A stretch of 64,000 nt of DNA from CALZKI01 sp045124055 (GTDB taxonomy: Bacteria; Bacillota; Clostridia; Lachnospirales; Lachnospiraceae). The number at the start of each line of letters is the position of its first letter. Position 1 is the first letter of the stretch. The stretch lies in assembly GCA_045124055.1 (NCBI GenBank), contig JBGVKZ010000038.1, forward strand, positions 1-64,000, given 5' to 3'. The notes under the pieces were generated by a model that was not told where the DNA came from, did no database searches, and saw nothing but the letters and a program-made list of their open reading frames with translations. The position numbers and the translations under genes were made by a program. This document shows, piece by piece, positions 44,448 through 53,457 of this stretch.

Positions 44448-45833
44448 ATGAAAAGAATTTTTAAGAAAACCTACATTGTATTGGGAATGATTTTAAGTGC
44501 GTTTATCTGGTTGCAGATGGGTACAGACAGCTTTGCATTTACCAGAACCACAGGAAGTGTTACAGGAAGCTCTGTAAAGGTAAGAGAATCTGCTTCTACG
44601 AATGCAGATGTTGTAGCAAGTGTAAAAGCAGGCGATGTAGTAGATGTAACAGATGAGGTAAGTGCAGCCGATGGCTCTGTATGGTATAAAATTGTAGTAA
44701 AAGCAAATGAATATGGATATATTCGTTCAGATTTTGTTACATTATCTAATAGTAGTCAATCTACCAATCAGACAACCACAAATCAGACGACTACACAGAA
44801 TACGACGACCCAGAATACTACAACTCAGGTAGAACCTTCCGTAGTGACTCCGATGGAAGCACAAAATGGACATACAAACACCAGCAATGTAAAAGTACGT
44901 CAGCAGGCGTCTACAAGTAGTAGTGAATTAGACAGAATCAATGAAGATGTTGTTTTCAGTATTACCGGTAGTGCCACAGGTTCAGATAATAAAGTTTGGT
45001 ATCAGGTTACTTACATTGATAATGGAAAAAGTATCACAGGGTTTATTCGTTCGGATTTAGTCGAAATTATGGCAGAAGAAATTCAGGAAGAAGAAACGGA
45101 ACAGATAGAAGAAATTGTGGACGAAGATGTAACAGAAGATATAGATTCCAATGTTCCAGCTCCAAGCGTTGAGTATGAAGCGGTTTATACGACGGACGAA
45201 ACAGGTGCTTACATCTGGTATTTATATGACAGAACAGCAGGTCAAAGATATAAAATTGAACAGTTGTTACAGGTAGGTACAGATACCCAGACGGAATTAG
45301 AAGAATTATCTAGTGCAAACTTTGGCCTAAAAATTAGTCTTATCGTTACTATTTGTATTCTTTTGATGGGAATTGTAGCAGTTGTGTTCTATTTCCTTAA
45401 GATGCGAGATGATGATGATGAACCGGAACCAGTTGTATATAGAAAAAGAAGTATGCCAAGTGCTTCCCAGACAGATGTAAGAAGAAATACTACGACTCAG
45501 AGAACTGTTTCTTCGGGAACTCAAAAAACTGGAACAACAGCAACACAAAGAGTAAGTTCACAAGGCTCACAAGGTGTGAGAACGCAGAGTACTCAGGGAG
45601 CAAGAACCCAAGGAACTCAAGAGGCAAGAACTCAAAATGCTCAAAGTGTACGACCAAAGACAAGCAACGTAACTCGTAGTCAGAATCCACAGGGTGCAGC
45701 TTCTGGAACACCGGTAGCAAGACCAAGTGTAAATCCTGAGAAACAGAAAACGTCATGGAAAGCAAAAAACTTTTTAGAAGACAATGATGAATTTGAATTC
45801 GGATTCTTGGATTTTGATGAAGATGATGAATAA
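44448..45833 (+). CDS. SH3b-domain membrane protein with repetitive cytoplasmic tail
   Basis: 461 residues. Signal peptide or N-terminal anchor (about 1-32), SH3b domain 1 (about 36-100, VKVRESASTNADVV), a Thr/Gln-rich linker, SH3b domain 2 (about 143-205), an acidic linker, and a transmembrane helix (about 288-314). The tail of about 145 residues is low-complexity with four TQG-A-RTQ-type units (about 373-404). It ends in an acidic, aromatic motif (NFLEDNDEFEFGFLDFD). SH3b domains usually bind cell-wall peptides, so this could sense the wall and signal inward. It is 19 bp after purD but has no link to purine synthesis that I can see. Confidence 0.82.
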   Translation: MKRIFKKTYIVLGMILSAFIWLQMGTDSFAFTRTTGSVTGSSVKVRESASTNADVVASVKAGDVVDVTDEVSAADGSVWYKIVVKANEYGYIRSDFVTLSNSSQSTNQTTTNQTTTQNTTTQNTTTQVEPSVVTPMEAQNGHTNTSNVKVRQQASTSSSELDRINEDVVFSITGSATGSDNKVWYQVTYIDNGKSITGFIRSDLVEIMAEEIQEEETEQIEEIVDEDVTEDIDSNVPAPSVEYEAVYTTDETGAYIWYLYDRTAGQRYKIEQLLQVGTDTQTELEELSSANFGLKISLIVTICILLMGIVAVVFYFLKMRDDDDEPEPVVYRKRSMPSASQTDVRRNTTTQRTVSSGTQKTGTTATQRVSSQGSQGVRTQSTQGARTQGTQEARTQNAQSVRPKTSNVTRSQNPQGAASGTPVARPSVNPEKQKTSWKAKNFLEDNDEFEFGFLDFDEDDE

Positions 45834-45839
45834 ATTACA

Positions 45840-45868
45840 AAAGACGGTGTTTTACACCGTCTTTGTTT
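45840..45868 (+). terminator. terminator before clpC
   Basis: An 11-bp perfect stem, AAAGACGGTGT (45840-45850) with ACACCGTCTTT (45854-45864), a 3-nt loop, then GTTTAC and a later T-run. Confidence 0.75.
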
Positions 45869-45892
45869 ACATTTTTTTGGAGGTATTGACTT

Positions 45893-48337
45893 ATGAAGTC
45901 GAATTACACTGAAAAAGCAAAAGTAGCATTACAATTAGCCGAAAAAGCAGCAAGAAAGTTCCACCAAAGTTATGTGGGGACTGAACACCTGCTCATAGGA
46001 CTTTTACAGGAAAATACAGCCATTGCTTCCATAATTTTGCAAGAAAATGGTGTTACTTATCCGAAAATAAAGGAAATGGTACAGGAATTGATTGCACCGG
46101 GAAATACCTCGGTTGCTGTAAAAGAAAGAGATGGTTATTCCCCAAAAGCACAGAAGGTTCTGGAAGAAGCGAAGATTCAAGCGGAACGATTTGGATATGA
46201 TAAAATCGGAACAGAACATCTTTTGCTAGGCCTGATTAAAGAAGGAGACAATGTGGCAGTACGACTTTTGAACACAATGGGCGTGTCTTGCCAGAAGGTT
46301 TATGTAGATGTTTTAATTGCAATGGGAGAAGATGGGACGCTTTATAAGTCCGATTTAACTAAGCCAAAAAGTAAAGGAAAACCAAAATCGATTCTTGACC
46401 AATATAGTCGTGACTTAACAAAACTTGCCAGAGAAGGTAAATTGGACCCGGTTGTAGGCAGGGAAGATGAGATTAAAAGAGTGATACAGATTTTAAGCCG
46501 AAGAACTAAAAACAATCCTTGTCTTTTAGGTGAGCCGGGTGTTGGTAAAACCGCTATTGTGGAAGGACTTGCCAGTAAAATTGTCAAGGGCGAAGTGCCG
46601 GAAACTGTTCGTGGAAAGAGAGTCCTATCCATAGATTTATCTGCTATTTTGGCAGGAACAAAATATCGTGGTGAATTTGAAGACCGTTTGCGTAAAATTT
46701 TAGACGAAATTTTTGCTCAGGGAAATATCATCATATTTGTAGATGAAATTCATACGATTATCGGTGCAGGTGATGCAGAGGGCGGTGTAGATGCTTCCAA
46801 TATCTTGAAACCGGCTATGGCAAGAGGCGAGATTCAGATGATAGGTGCTACCACCTTGACGGAATATCGTAAATATGTAGAAAGAGACGCGGCTTTAGAA
46901 AGAAGATTGCAACCGGTTCACGTAGAAGAACCAACCAGAGAGGAAGCGTTGGAAATCTTAAAAGGTGTTGTAAAAAAATACGAAGAACACCATAATGTGA
47001 CGATTAGTGATGAGGCAGTGAGAGCGGCGGTAGATTTATCCATTCGCTATATTCACGAAAGACATTTACCGGACAAAGCCATTGATTTAATAGATGAGGC
47101 AGCAGCTTCCATCAAATTGTATTCTGACAAAGAAACTGCCAAAATGGAAGACCTCTATGAAGAAGTGAAAGCTCTAGAAAGAAGCCTGGAAGAAGCTTTG
47201 GTAAATCAAGATATGGAACAGGCAAGCATATTGCATACGGAGCTAAAGAAAAGTAATTTGAAATATGAAAAAACTCAGAAGGCATATCGGAAGGAAGATG
47301 CCAAGCGAGCTGTGGTGCAGGAAAGCGATATTGAAAGAATTGTATCTATCTGGACCAAAGTACCAGTAACAAAACTTGCTCAAAAAGAAAGTGAAAAACT
47401 TTTAAAGTTAGAAAAAATCTTGCACGAAAGAGTAATAGGGCAAGAGGAAGCAGTTGTGGCAGTATCCAAAGCAGTAAGACGAGGAAGGGTGGGATTAAAA
47501 GACCCTAATAGACCAATCGGGTCATTTTTATTCCTTGGACCTACCGGCGTTGGAAAAACAGAATTATCTAAAGCCCTTGCGGAAGCGATGTTTGATTCAG
47601 AAGACTCTATTATTCGCGTAGATATGTCAGAATATATGGAAGGACATTCTGTTTCCAAATTGATTGGTTCGCCACCAGGATATGTAGGATTTGAAGACGG
47701 AGGTCAATTAAGCGAAAAAGTTCGGAAAAATCCTTATTCCGTAGTTTTATTTGATGAAATAGAAAAAGCTCACCCAGATGTTTTTAACATTTTATTGCAG
47801 GTGTTAGATGATGGTCATTTGACAGACTCAAAAGGCAGAAAAATAAGCTTTAAGAACACCATTTTGATAATGACCTCTAATGTTGGTGCAAAACGTATTG
47901 TAGAGCCAAAGAATTTAGGCTTCCAAACACAGCAAAATGATGAAAAAGATTATGAAAAAATGAAACAAAATGTTATGGAAGAAGTAAAAAGGGTATTTCG
48001 ACCTGAATTTATCAACCGTATCGATGAAATTATGGTATTCCATACCTTAAATCATCAGAATATGTTGGAAATTGTGGCCCTTCTTACTAAGAGTTTGGCA
48101 AAACGTTGTCAAGAACAATTAGATATTCAGTTATCTTTCACAAAAGCTGTTAAAGAATATCTGGTTGAAAAATATGCTGATTCCAAAATGGGTGCAAGAC
48201 CTTTAAAAAGAGGAATCCAGTCAGCAATCGAAGATGCACTGGCGGAGGAAATGCTTCAGGGAAAAGTGGTTTCCGGCAATAAAGTGACTGTTACAGTCAA
48301 AAATGATAAGGTGACATTTCTTGCCAAAGAAGTATAG
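45893..48337 (+). CDS. clpC: ATP-dependent Clp protease ATP-binding subunit ClpC
   Basis: An 814-residue Hsp100 unfoldase that feeds proteins to ClpP. Clp N-domain repeats (about 1-145), AAA-1 with GEPGVGKT (213-220), a UVR/coiled-coil middle (about 410-460), AAA-2 with GPTGVGKT (about 549-556), and the C-terminal D2 small domain with MGARPLKRGIQ. The ClpP-binding loop was not examined in detail. Many Firmicutes have clpC after ctsR-mcsA-mcsB; none of these lie upstream here. GGAGG precedes the ATG. Confidence 0.95.
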   Translation: MKSNYTEKAKVALQLAEKAARKFHQSYVGTEHLLIGLLQENTAIASIILQENGVTYPKIKEMVQELIAPGNTSVAVKERDGYSPKAQKVLEEAKIQAERFGYDKIGTEHLLLGLIKEGDNVAVRLLNTMGVSCQKVYVDVLIAMGEDGTLYKSDLTKPKSKGKPKSILDQYSRDLTKLAREGKLDPVVGREDEIKRVIQILSRRTKNNPCLLGEPGVGKTAIVEGLASKIVKGEVPETVRGKRVLSIDLSAILAGTKYRGEFEDRLRKILDEIFAQGNIIIFVDEIHTIIGAGDAEGGVDASNILKPAMARGEIQMIGATTLTEYRKYVERDAALERRLQPVHVEEPTREEALEILKGVVKKYEEHHNVTISDEAVRAAVDLSIRYIHERHLPDKAIDLIDEAAASIKLYSDKETAKMEDLYEEVKALERSLEEALVNQDMEQASILHTELKKSNLKYEKTQKAYRKEDAKRAVVQESDIERIVSIWTKVPVTKLAQKESEKLLKLEKILHERVIGQEEAVVAVSKAVRRGRVGLKDPNRPIGSFLFLGPTGVGKTELSKALAEAMFDSEDSIIRVDMSEYMEGHSVSKLIGSPPGYVGFEDGGQLSEKVRKNPYSVVLFDEIEKAHPDVFNILLQVLDDGHLTDSKGRKISFKNTILIMTSNVGAKRIVEPKNLGFQTQQNDEKDYEKMKQNVMEEVKRVFRPEFINRIDEIMVFHTLNHQNMLEIVALLTKSLAKRCQEQLDIQLSFTKAVKEYLVEKYADSKMGARPLKRGIQSAIEDALAEEMLQGKVVSGNKVTVTVKNDKVTFLAKEV

Positions 48338-48420
48338 AAAACGACAGATTTTACTGGAAGATTTTATAAAAATATATTATACTGATAAAGAAAACATATG
48401 TTTTTTGGAGGACATAAGAT

Positions 48421-48831
48421 ATGGCAATCGTAGAACAGTTAATTCGTTCTGAAAGTAATGGTACTCTCAGTTTTGGTAATTATCAGTTACCAGAAAAAGC
48501 AAAAGTAGAAGACTTTCCTTATGAAAACGCTTCTTATAAAGTAAAAACTTTTGCAGGAATGACTAAATTGGAAAAAGATGGTGCGTTTGTATATGAATCT
48601 GTACCGGGAACAAGCGTAAATGAATTTCATATGTGCGAAGATGGCGTGGACTTTACTGTATCCGGTAAAGAAGATGCACAGTTGACCGTAGGAGTTTTGG
48701 AAGATTCCACATACACTGTATTTGTAAATGGCGAAAATGTTGGTGAGATGAAGACAAATATGAGTGGTAAATTGAGTATCAGTGTAGAACTGGGCGAAGG
48801 AACGGAAGTATCTGTTAAAATAACAAAATAA
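48421..48831 (+). CDS. small conserved-looking protein, function unknown
   Basis: 136 residues, no signal peptide or membrane segment. The N-terminus (VEQLIRSESNGTLSFGNYQLPEKAKVEDF) is followed by a beta-rich C-terminal half with alternating strands. Similar short proteins in Lachnospiraceae are sometimes labelled endosialidase, but nothing in it suggests glycosidase activity, so I do not adopt that name. GGAGGA precedes the ATG. A palindrome AAAACATATGTTTT lies just upstream at 48391-48404. Confidence 0.75.
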   Translation: MAIVEQLIRSESNGTLSFGNYQLPEKAKVEDFPYENASYKVKTFAGMTKLEKDGAFVYESVPGTSVNEFHMCEDGVDFTVSGKEDAQLTVGVLEDSTYTVFVNGENVGEMKTNMSGKLSISVELGEGTEVSVKITK

Positions 48832-48840
48832 ATATGTAGC

Positions 48841-48880
48841 AAATGCCTTTTTACTATTTTCCGAGTAGAAAGGCATTTTT
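48841..48880 (+). terminator. terminator before radA
   Basis: AAATGCCTTT (48841-48850) pairs with AAAGGCATTT (48869-48878), with a further ACT/AGT pairing inside; T5 follows. Confidence 0.85.
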
Positions 48881-48906
48881 CTCTATGGATATAAAAAGGA
48901 GAATCT

Positions 48907-50283
48907 ATGGCAAAAGGAACAAATACTGTATTTTTTTGTACGGAATGTGGTTATGAATCATCTAAGTGGTTGGGACAATGTCCCGGGTGTAAAAGCTGGA
49001 ATACGTTGGTAGAAGAACCGAAGGAAAGTGCCGCAAGAAATAGAAAGGTAAAATCTCAGATAAACTTTGGAAAATCGTTGGAAAACAAACCTTTAGAGCT
49101 ATGCAAGGTATCTATGGAAGAAACCAGCCGTATTTCTACCGGAATGGATGAGCTGGATAGAGTACTTGGCGGCGGAATTGTAACAGGCTCTCTTACCTTA
49201 GTAGGTGGTGACCCTGGAATTGGTAAATCCACACTGCTACTACAAGTATGCAAAAATCTTTCAGATAAAGGACAAAAAGTTTTATATGTTTCCGGCGAAG
49301 AATCGATGAAGCAGATAAAAATAAGGGGCGACCGAATTGGTCAATTTTCGGAAAATCTGTTGATTCTCTGTGAAACAAACTTGCAGGCAATCGAAGAACA
49401 AATACAGAAAGTAAGCCCTGCTGTGGTTATAATTGATTCTATTCAGACAATGTATAATGAAGAAATCACAGCAGCTCCAGGAAGCGTTTCCCAAGTAAGA
49501 GAATCCACCGGGGTCCTTTTACAACTGGCAAAGGGAATGAATGTTTCCATTTTTGTTGTGGGGCATGTAACTAAAGAAGGAACAGTGGCAGGGCCAAGAG
49601 TGTTAGAACATATGGTGGATACGGTGCTGTATTTTGAAGGAGACAGACACGCTTCTTACCGTATTTTGCGTGGGGTGAAAAATCGATTTGGTTCTACCAA
49701 TGAAATTGGTGTTTTTGAGATGCAGTCGGAAGGGCTGAAAGAAGTAGCAAATCCGTCGGAATTTATGCTAGATGGCAGACCGGAAAATGCCAGCGGCTCG
49801 GTTGTTTCCTGTTCTATGGAAGGAACTAGACCGATTCTCTTGGAAATTCAAGCATTAGTATGCTGTTCTAATTTTGGAAATCCAAGACGTCAAGCCAATG
49901 GAACGGATTTTAATCGAGTCAACTTATTAATGGCAGTACTGGAAAAAAGAGTAGGGCTACAAATTGCAGATTGTGATGCCTATGTCAATTTAGCAGGCGG
50001 TATCAGAATCGGTGAGCCTGCCATTGATTTAGCTATTGTAATGGCAATCGCCTCTAGCTATAAAAATCGAGCAGTTTCTGATAAAATGGTATTTGTCGGA
50101 GAAATTGGTTTGAGTGGTGAGGTTCGAAGCGTGAATATGATAGAAAGCAGAGTTCAAGAGGCAAAAAAATTAGGTTTTACTACCTGCGTTGTTCCTGCAA
50201 GTTGCCTGGAACGCGTGAAAAATATTAAGGGAATTAAAATAATTTCTGTCTCAAATGTGAAGGAAGCAATAGACCTTATTTAG
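48907..50283 (+). CDS. radA: DNA repair protein RadA (Sms)
   Basis: A 458-residue RecA-like helicase that helps branch migration in recombinational repair. Zinc finger Cys11, Cys14, Cys25, Cys28; Walker A GGDPGIGKST (100-109); the RadA-specific KNRFG motif (258-262); and a C-terminal Lon-like domain. GGAGAA precedes the ATG. It has its own upstream and downstream terminators, so it is probably monocistronic. No LexA box is visible at its start. Confidence 0.96.
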   Translation: MAKGTNTVFFCTECGYESSKWLGQCPGCKSWNTLVEEPKESAARNRKVKSQINFGKSLENKPLELCKVSMEETSRISTGMDELDRVLGGGIVTGSLTLVGGDPGIGKSTLLLQVCKNLSDKGQKVLYVSGEESMKQIKIRGDRIGQFSENLLILCETNLQAIEEQIQKVSPAVVIIDSIQTMYNEEITAAPGSVSQVRESTGVLLQLAKGMNVSIFVVGHVTKEGTVAGPRVLEHMVDTVLYFEGDRHASYRILRGVKNRFGSTNEIGVFEMQSEGLKEVANPSEFMLDGRPENASGSVVSCSMEGTRPILLEIQALVCCSNFGNPRRQANGTDFNRVNLLMAVLEKRVGLQIADCDAYVNLAGGIRIGEPAIDLAIVMAIASSYKNRAVSDKMVFVGEIGLSGEVRSVNMIESRVQEAKKLGFTTCVVPASCLERVKNIKGIKIISVSNVKEAIDLI

Positions 50284-50314
50284 CAGAATAAAAATAAATA
50301 TAAGTATAGAAACA

Positions 50315-50344
50315 AAAAAGGAACGAAATACATCGTTCCTTTTT
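50315..50344. terminator. bidirectional terminator between radA and tRNA-Trp
   Basis: AAAAAGGAACGA (50315-50326) pairs with TCGTTCCTTTTT (50333-50344). The A-run and T-run make it work on both strands, ending radA (+) and tRNA-Trp (-). Confidence 0.88.
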
Positions 50345-50347
50345 AAG

Positions 50348-50418
50348 CAGGGGAAGAGGGGATCGAACCCCCGTTAACGGTTTTGGAGACCGCCGCACTA
50401 CCGCTGTACTATTCCCCT
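50348..50418 (-). tRNA. tRNA-Trp (anticodon CCA)
   Basis: A 71-nt cloverleaf on the minus strand. Acceptor stem AGGGGAA with TTCCCCT, discriminator G73 at 50348, anticodon loop CTCCAAA with anticodon CCA, and T-arm GGGTTCGATCCCC. CCA is not encoded at the 3' end. It resembles other Firmicute tRNA-Trp genes that begin AGGGG. Confidence 0.95.
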
Positions 50419-50559
50419 ATGTAATTTATATTGGTAACACCAACGAATTGCATTATAGCATACCTAGTCGAACTAGGCAAGTAAAAATCGAAAATTAGTA
50501 ACAATGCACAAAAAAAACTGGAAATTTCCGTCAATAATGTAAAAAAGGTATGGTTGTAC

Positions 50560-50588
50560 TTGACTTAATAGGAGAAAGGACGTACAAT
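50560..50588 (+). promoter_or_regulatory. promoter of the maltodextrin transport operon
   Basis: TTGACT (50560-50565), a 17-bp spacer and TACAAT (50583-50588). The expected start point near 50595 abuts the 11-bp inverted repeat at 50596-50624. Confidence 0.75.
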
Positions 50589-50595
50589 AATAATC

Positions 50596-50624
50596 GATAT
50601 GAAACGTAGTATGCGTTTCATATC
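50596..50624. promoter_or_regulatory. inverted repeat at the transport operon start point, candidate operator
   Basis: GATATGAAACG (50596-50606) and CGTTTCATATC (50614-50624) are perfect inverted 11-mers with a 7-bp centre. They begin at the predicted transcription start, so they could be a repressor site (the TGAAACG/CGTTTCA halves recall LacI-family operators) or a 5' mRNA hairpin. No T-run follows, so not a terminator. No regulator gene is adjacent. Confidence 0.6.
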
Positions 50625-50665
50625 AGATGCTATCTATACTTATTAAAAAAGGAGAGGAAATTGAT

Positions 50666-51925
50666 ATGAAAAAGAAAGTATTAGCATTACTTTTAGCTAC
50701 AGCAATGGTTGCAACATTAGTTGGCTGTGGCGACAAAGCAGAAACTTCAACAGATGAAGGAACTGGTAGCAACACAGTTGTTGAAGACCAGGCAGATGAA
50801 GCTATTACATGTACTCTTACAGTATGGGCTCCAGCTGAAGATCAGTCAGAAGACAACCCATGGTTACAGACACAGTGTGAAGCTTTTGCAGCAGAACATC
50901 CAAACTGGGATATTACATTTAACTATGGTGTATGTCCAGAAGGTGAAGCTAAAGCTACAGTAACACAGGACGTTGATGCAGCAGCAGACGTATTTGGTTA
51001 CGCTAACGATAACTTAGCAGATCTTATCTCAGCAGGTGCTATCGCTGAATTAGGTGGTACAACAGCTGAATTCGTAACAAGCAACTTTGGTAAAACATAT
51101 GTAGATTCTATCTCAGACAATGGTGCTGTTTACGGTGTTCCTTATGAATCAAACACATGGTATATGTACTACAACACAAGCATTTACTCAGCTGATGATG
51201 TTAAATCATTAGAAACAATGCTTGAAAAAGGTGTTGTAATGTTCCCATTAACAAACTCTTGGTACATTGAAGCATTCTACTTAGCAACAGGTGCTGAATT
51301 CTTCGGCGGTGTTAACGATAACGATGCTGGTATCAACGTTGGTGGTGACAACGGTGTTAAAGCTACTAACTACTTAGTAGACTTAGTTGCAAATCCTAAC
51401 TTCAAAAACGGTGAATTCGCTGACGCTATGAGCGGTTTAGCTGATGGCACAATCGCAGCTGCATTCTCTGGTACATGGGATAGAGGCAACGCAGAAGAAG
51501 CTCTTGGCGATAACTTTGGTGTAGCAGCTCTTCCTACAATCAACGTAGATGGAACAGCTTGCCAGTTAAAGAACTTCTCAGGTTCTAAAGCTTGGGGTGT
51601 TAAAGCTACAACAGAATATCCAGAAGTTGCTACAGCATTAGCTCTTTACTTAGGTGGAGAAACAGCTCAGCAGGCTAGATATGAAGCTCGTGGTACAATC
51701 CCTGCACTTAGCAGCTTAGCAACAGTACTCGCTGATGATCCAGTTGTTGCTGTAATCAACGAAGTATACGCAAACTGCTCAATCATGCAGCCATACTGTG
51801 CTAACATGGGTAACTGGTGGACACCAGCAGCTAACATGGGTACAGAATTAGTAGCTGGCGATGTTACACATGACAACGCAGCTGAAAAAACAGAAGCATT
51901 CAACAATGCTGTAAATGGTAACTAA
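50666..51925 (+). CDS. maltodextrin-type ABC transporter substrate-binding lipoprotein
   Basis: A 419-residue family 1 solute-binding protein (MalE type). A lipoprotein signal peptide with lipobox LVGC is followed by an acidic linker and the binding domain (TLTVWAPAEDQSEDNPWL near the start, and the GVPYESNTWYMYYNTS hinge segment). I use ATG 50666 because GGAGAGG is just upstream. The gene has a clear bias to preferred codons, suggesting high expression. It is first in an operon with two permeases, and a GH13 lipoprotein gene follows; these neighbours support starch-derived oligosaccharides as substrates. Confidence 0.9.
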   Translation: MKKKVLALLLATAMVATLVGCGDKAETSTDEGTGSNTVVEDQADEAITCTLTVWAPAEDQSEDNPWLQTQCEAFAAEHPNWDITFNYGVCPEGEAKATVTQDVDAAADVFGYANDNLADLISAGAIAELGGTTAEFVTSNFGKTYVDSISDNGAVYGVPYESNTWYMYYNTSIYSADDVKSLETMLEKGVVMFPLTNSWYIEAFYLATGAEFFGGVNDNDAGINVGGDNGVKATNYLVDLVANPNFKNGEFADAMSGLADGTIAAAFSGTWDRGNAEEALGDNFGVAALPTINVDGTACQLKNFSGSKAWGVKATTEYPEVATALALYLGGETAQQARYEARGTIPALSSLATVLADDPVVAVINEVYANCSIMQPYCANMGNWWTPAANMGTELVAGDVTHDNAAEKTEAFNNAVNGN

Positions 51926-51963
51926 TTTCTAATTAGGAAAATAGTGTATATCTAGAAATAAGT

Positions 51964-51996
51964 GTTCCAAGGTGCTCCGGAAGGACACCTTGGAAC
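51964..51996 (+). other. intercistronic hairpin between binding protein and permease genes
   Basis: GTTCCAAGGTG (51964-51974) and CACCTTGGAAC (51986-51996) form a perfect 11-bp stem around an 11-nt loop that can itself pair (TCC/GGA). Only a weak T-rich stretch follows. Such hairpins after a binding-protein gene commonly protect its mRNA and partly stop transcription, giving more binding protein than permease. Confidence 0.6.
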
Positions 51997-52047
51997 TATT
52001 TCTTTAGAGAAGAAAAAAATCCGACTACGTCGGCAGGAGGTTGTGTT

Positions 52048-53457
52048 GTGAGTAAATCATCTGGAAAACAAAAAAGAATTAAAGAATTAGATGAATTTTA
52101 TACTCCTTATACCGTAAAAAATGCGTTGTGTAAGGGTGACGTATTTACTTACATTTCTACGCTTATTATGGGCTTTGGAAATATGGTACGTGGACAGATT
52201 GTTAAAGGTCTGTTATTCTTGGGAATTGAAGCAGCATATATTTGGTATATGATAGCATTAGGAATCGATTTTCTCAAATTATTACCTAGTCTTGGTTGGT
52301 TGGAACAGACAAAAGTTTGGAACGAAGCAAAACAGGTATATGTATATGAAGCTGGACATAATTCAGTTTTAATTTTGTTATATTGTGTAATTACAATAGG
52401 TATTACAGCATTATTTATTTTTGCATGGCGTGCGTCTATGAAAAGTTCATACAAGGCTCAGTGCCTTAAAAAAGCTGGTGCACGTTTAAACAACATTATC
52501 GATGACATTAAGGATTTGTTTGATACAAATTTACATAAATTGTTATTAGCAGTTCCTCTTACAGGTATTATTTCATTTACAGTTTTACCACTTATCTTTA
52601 TGATTTGTATGGCGTTTACTAATTATAGTAAAGCTTGGACTGGAAATGGTAATGAAAACCATTTGATTTTATTTGATTGGGTTGGCTTAGACAACTTTAA
52701 AAACGTTTTGAACTTCAACTCTAATATTGGTCAGGAATTCTGGTCAGTACTTGGTTGGACAATTATTTGGGCGATTTTTGCCACATTCCTTAACTATTTA
52801 TTTGGTATGATTTTGGCAATCGTAATCAACAGACAAGGAACAAGATTTAAAGCATTCTGGAGATTCTGTTTCGTACTTAGTATTGCGGTTCCACAGTTCG
52901 TATCCTTACTTATTATGAGAACTATGTTGAATCAGGAAGGTCCTGTCAACAATTTATTATTAGAATTAGGCTGGATTGATAAAGCCTTACCATTCTGGAC
53001 AAATGCTATGTGGGCTAGAGTCTCAGTTATCGTAATTAACTTATGGGTAGGTATTCCATATACAATGTTACAGGTAACAGGTATTTTACAGAATATTCCT
53101 GCTGAATTATATGAATCAGCAAAAGTTGACGGTGCAAATGCATTCGTTACATTCTTCAAGATTACATTACCATATATGTTGTTCGTAACAACACCATATA
53201 TGATTACACAGTTTACGGGAAATATTAATAACTTTAACGTTATTTTCTTATTGTCAGGTGGTAATCCTACACCGGTTGAAAATACCGCAGGTAAGACTGA
53301 CCTTCTCGTTACTTGGCTCTATAAGTTGACTATTGATAAACAGTACTTCAACTTAGGTGCCGTAATTGGTATTATGACATTCGTTGTCTTGGCAATCGTT
53401 GCTTTGGCTACTTATCATAACACCGGATCCTATAAGAATGAGGAGGAATTCATGTAA
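52048..53457 (+). CDS. maltodextrin-type ABC transporter permease (MalF type)
   Basis: A 469-residue inner-membrane permease. The first 185 residues add extra hydrophobic segments, as in Gram-positive MalF proteins. The six-helix core starts at about residue 170 (LLLAVPLTGIISFTVLPLIF). The EAA loop that contacts the ATPase contains LYESAKVDGANAF. GTG start at 52048 after AGGAGG (52035-52040). A small hairpin (CCGAC/GGTCG-like, 52021-52033) sits just upstream of the ribosome site. It shares its stop region with the next start. Confidence 0.9.
   Translation: MSKSSGKQKRIKELDEFYTPYTVKNALCKGDVFTYISTLIMGFGNMVRGQIVKGLLFLGIEAAYIWYMIALGIDFLKLLPSLGWLEQTKVWNEAKQVYVYEAGHNSVLILLYCVITIGITALFIFAWRASMKSSYKAQCLKKAGARLNNIIDDIKDLFDTNLHKLLLAVPLTGIISFTVLPLIFMICMAFTNYSKAWTGNGNENHLILFDWVGLDNFKNVLNFNSNIGQEFWSVLGWTIIWAIFATFLNYLFGMILAIVINRQGTRFKAFWRFCFVLSIAVPQFVSLLIMRTMLNQEGPVNNLLLELGWIDKALPFWTNAMWARVSVIVINLWVGIPYTMLQVTGILQNIPAELYESAKVDGANAFVTFFKITLPYMLFVTTPYMITQFTGNINNFNVIFLLSGGNPTPVENTAGKTDLLVTWLYKLTIDKQYFNLGAVIGIMTFVVLAIVALATYHNTGSYKNEEEFM

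Noticed and set aside
48391..48404. AAAACATATGTTTT as a LexA box
   Set aside because: A perfect palindrome, but it lacks the GAAC/GTTC core needed for a Gram-positive LexA site.
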